A DNA stretch of 64,000 nucleotides. Origin: Fictibacillus nanhaiensis (lineage in GTDB: Bacteria; Bacillota; Bacilli; Bacillales; Fictibacillaceae). The stretch is taken from positions 1,922,001 through 1,986,000 of the forward strand of contig JAFHKR010000039.1 in assembly GCA_017052515.1 (NCBI GenBank), in the 5' to 3' direction. The translations under genes were made by a program, and so were the position numbers. How positions within the stretch are numbered: the first letter of the stretch is position 1; each line of letters begins with the position of its first letter. Below are positions 63,363 to 64,000 of the stretch, in pieces. The notes beneath the pieces were generated by a model. It did not search any database and had not been told where the DNA came from. It saw only the letters and a list, made by a program, of their open reading frames with translations.

Positions 63363-64000
63363 ATGACACACCTTATGGAAAGACCAGATTATTTTGGAGA
63401 AAAAAGATATTACACATGGAATCAGCATTTAAAGTCCCATTTTGGAGAAAAAATTATTAAAGTGCCACTAGATGGAGGATTCGATTGTCCAAATCGTGAT
63501 GGAAAAGCGGCATTCGGAGGATGTACCTTCTGCTCTCAAAGTGGCTCAGGAGATTTTGCAGGAAACCGCCGTGACGATATCATCACACAATTTCACACCG
63601 TAAAAGAACAAATGCATTCAAAGTGGAAAAAAGGAAAGTATATCGCCTATTTCCAAGCTTTTACGAACACTTATGCTCCTGTTGAGCAACTAAAAGAGCT
63701 GTATGAAACGGTACTTGAACAAGAAGGTGTCGTTGGACTTTCCATTGCTACGAGACCTGACTGTTTACCAGATGATGTGGTCGAATATCTTGCTGACTTA
63801 AATCAACGAACGTACCTTTGGGTCGAGTTAGGACTTCAGACTGTGCATGAACGAACAGCTCTGCTCATTAACAGAGCCCATGATTACCCAACATATGTAG
63901 AAGGGGTAGAAAAACTTCGGAAACATAACATTAGAGTGTGTTCACACATCATTAACGGATTACCGTTAGAAACTCCTGAGATGATGATGGAAACAGCAAG
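63363..64000 (+). CDS. ytqA: Radical SAM protein YtqA, N-terminal part
   Basis: The first 212 codons; the gene runs off the window. N-terminus RPDYFGEKRYYTWNQHLK and the cluster CPNRDGKAAFGGCTFCSQ, with its spaced Cys residues, are the TIGR01212/YtqA radical SAM signature. FQAFTNTYAP, IATRPDCLPD and WVELGLQTVHERTA follow. The reaction is not established, though tRNA modification has been suggested for relatives. ATG after GAAGGAGTGAG. Confidence 0.92.
   Translation, partial: MTHLMERPDYFGEKRYYTWNQHLKSHFGEKIIKVPLDGGFDCPNRDGKAAFGGCTFCSQSGSGDFAGNRRDDIITQFHTVKEQMHSKWKKGKYIAYFQAFTNTYAPVEQLKELYETVLEQEGVVGLSIATRPDCLPDDVVEYLADLNQRTYLWVELGLQTVHERTALLINRAHDYPTYVEGVEKLRKHNIRVCSHIINGLPLETPEMMMETA

Overview
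The window is chromosomal DNA of a low-GC, endospore-forming, motile Gram-positive rod of the family Bacillaceae. The evidence is the gene order (rpsD - tyrS - acsA/acuABC - ccpA - aroA - ytxJHG - murC - sftA - ytpQ - ytpP - ytoP - ytnP - trmB - ytzH - ytmP - amyX - ytlRQP - ytkP - pepV - ytgP - ytfP - cse60 - leuS - yttB - ytqA), which follows the Bacillus subtilis yt- region as I remember it. Strong Shine-Dalgarno sites, SigA/SigB/SigD-type promoters, T-box leaders and a sporulation gene agree with this. A Fictibacillus-like genus is possible, but the sequence alone cannot settle it. No rRNA, tRNA, prophage, insertion sequence or CRISPR array was seen.

Layout. 1-8.5 kb: end of rpsD, a soluble PAS chemoreceptor, an aldo/keto reductase, tyrS behind a T-box, a class A penicillin-binding protein and acsA. 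8.6-13.1 kb: acuABC divergent from acsA with a cre-like site between them, then mtnN and ccpA. 13.3-18.1 kb: aroA (DAHP synthase/chorismate mutase), an FtsA-like actin-fold protein with a long unknown C-terminus, and ytxGHJ behind a SigB-type promoter. 18.2-28 kb: an M29 aminopeptidase, murC, a nicotinate phosphoribosyltransferase, sftA, ytpQ, and a small operon EIIC - ytpP - QueF-like. 28-36.5 kb: a transmembrane chemoreceptor with a SigD-type promoter, mltG, ytoP plus a DUF84 gene, and queDEC behind a preQ1-I riboswitch. 36.5-49 kb: ytnP, trmB, ytzH, ytmP, amyX, ytlRQP, ytkP, an MFS gene, pepV and a K+ channel. 49-56 kb: a candidate small RNA, ytzE, a PRC-barrel protein, rsuA-type pseudouridine synthase, ytgP, ytfP, cse60 and an SDR gene. 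56-64 kb: a PAS-GGDEF-EAL protein, ytwF, leuS behind a T-box, bioY with a BirA operator, yttB and the start of ytqA.

How the genes work together. AcsA makes acetyl-CoA from acetate; AcuA inactivates it by lysine acetylation and AcuC reverses this, while CcpA, encoded 3.5 kb away, probably controls the shared intergenic region. QueD, QueE and QueC make preQ0 and are gated by preQ1; a short QueF-like reductase that could finish the pathway sits 7 kb away in another operon. PBP, MurC, MltG, YtgP and SftA are envelope and division functions. Two chemoreceptors and a c-di-GMP enzyme point to a motile life.

Unexplained structure. Main items are a self-contained transcription unit at 49261-49470; two short tandem arrays of different sequence but similar design (4 x 21 bp at 11211-11294, 4 x 20 bp at 22336-22415); a GC-richer dispersed repeat at 19346-19474 and its internally deleted relative at 35743-35785; the FtsA-like protein's C-terminal region; and hairpins that overlap the ribosome-binding regions of cse60 and ytoP.
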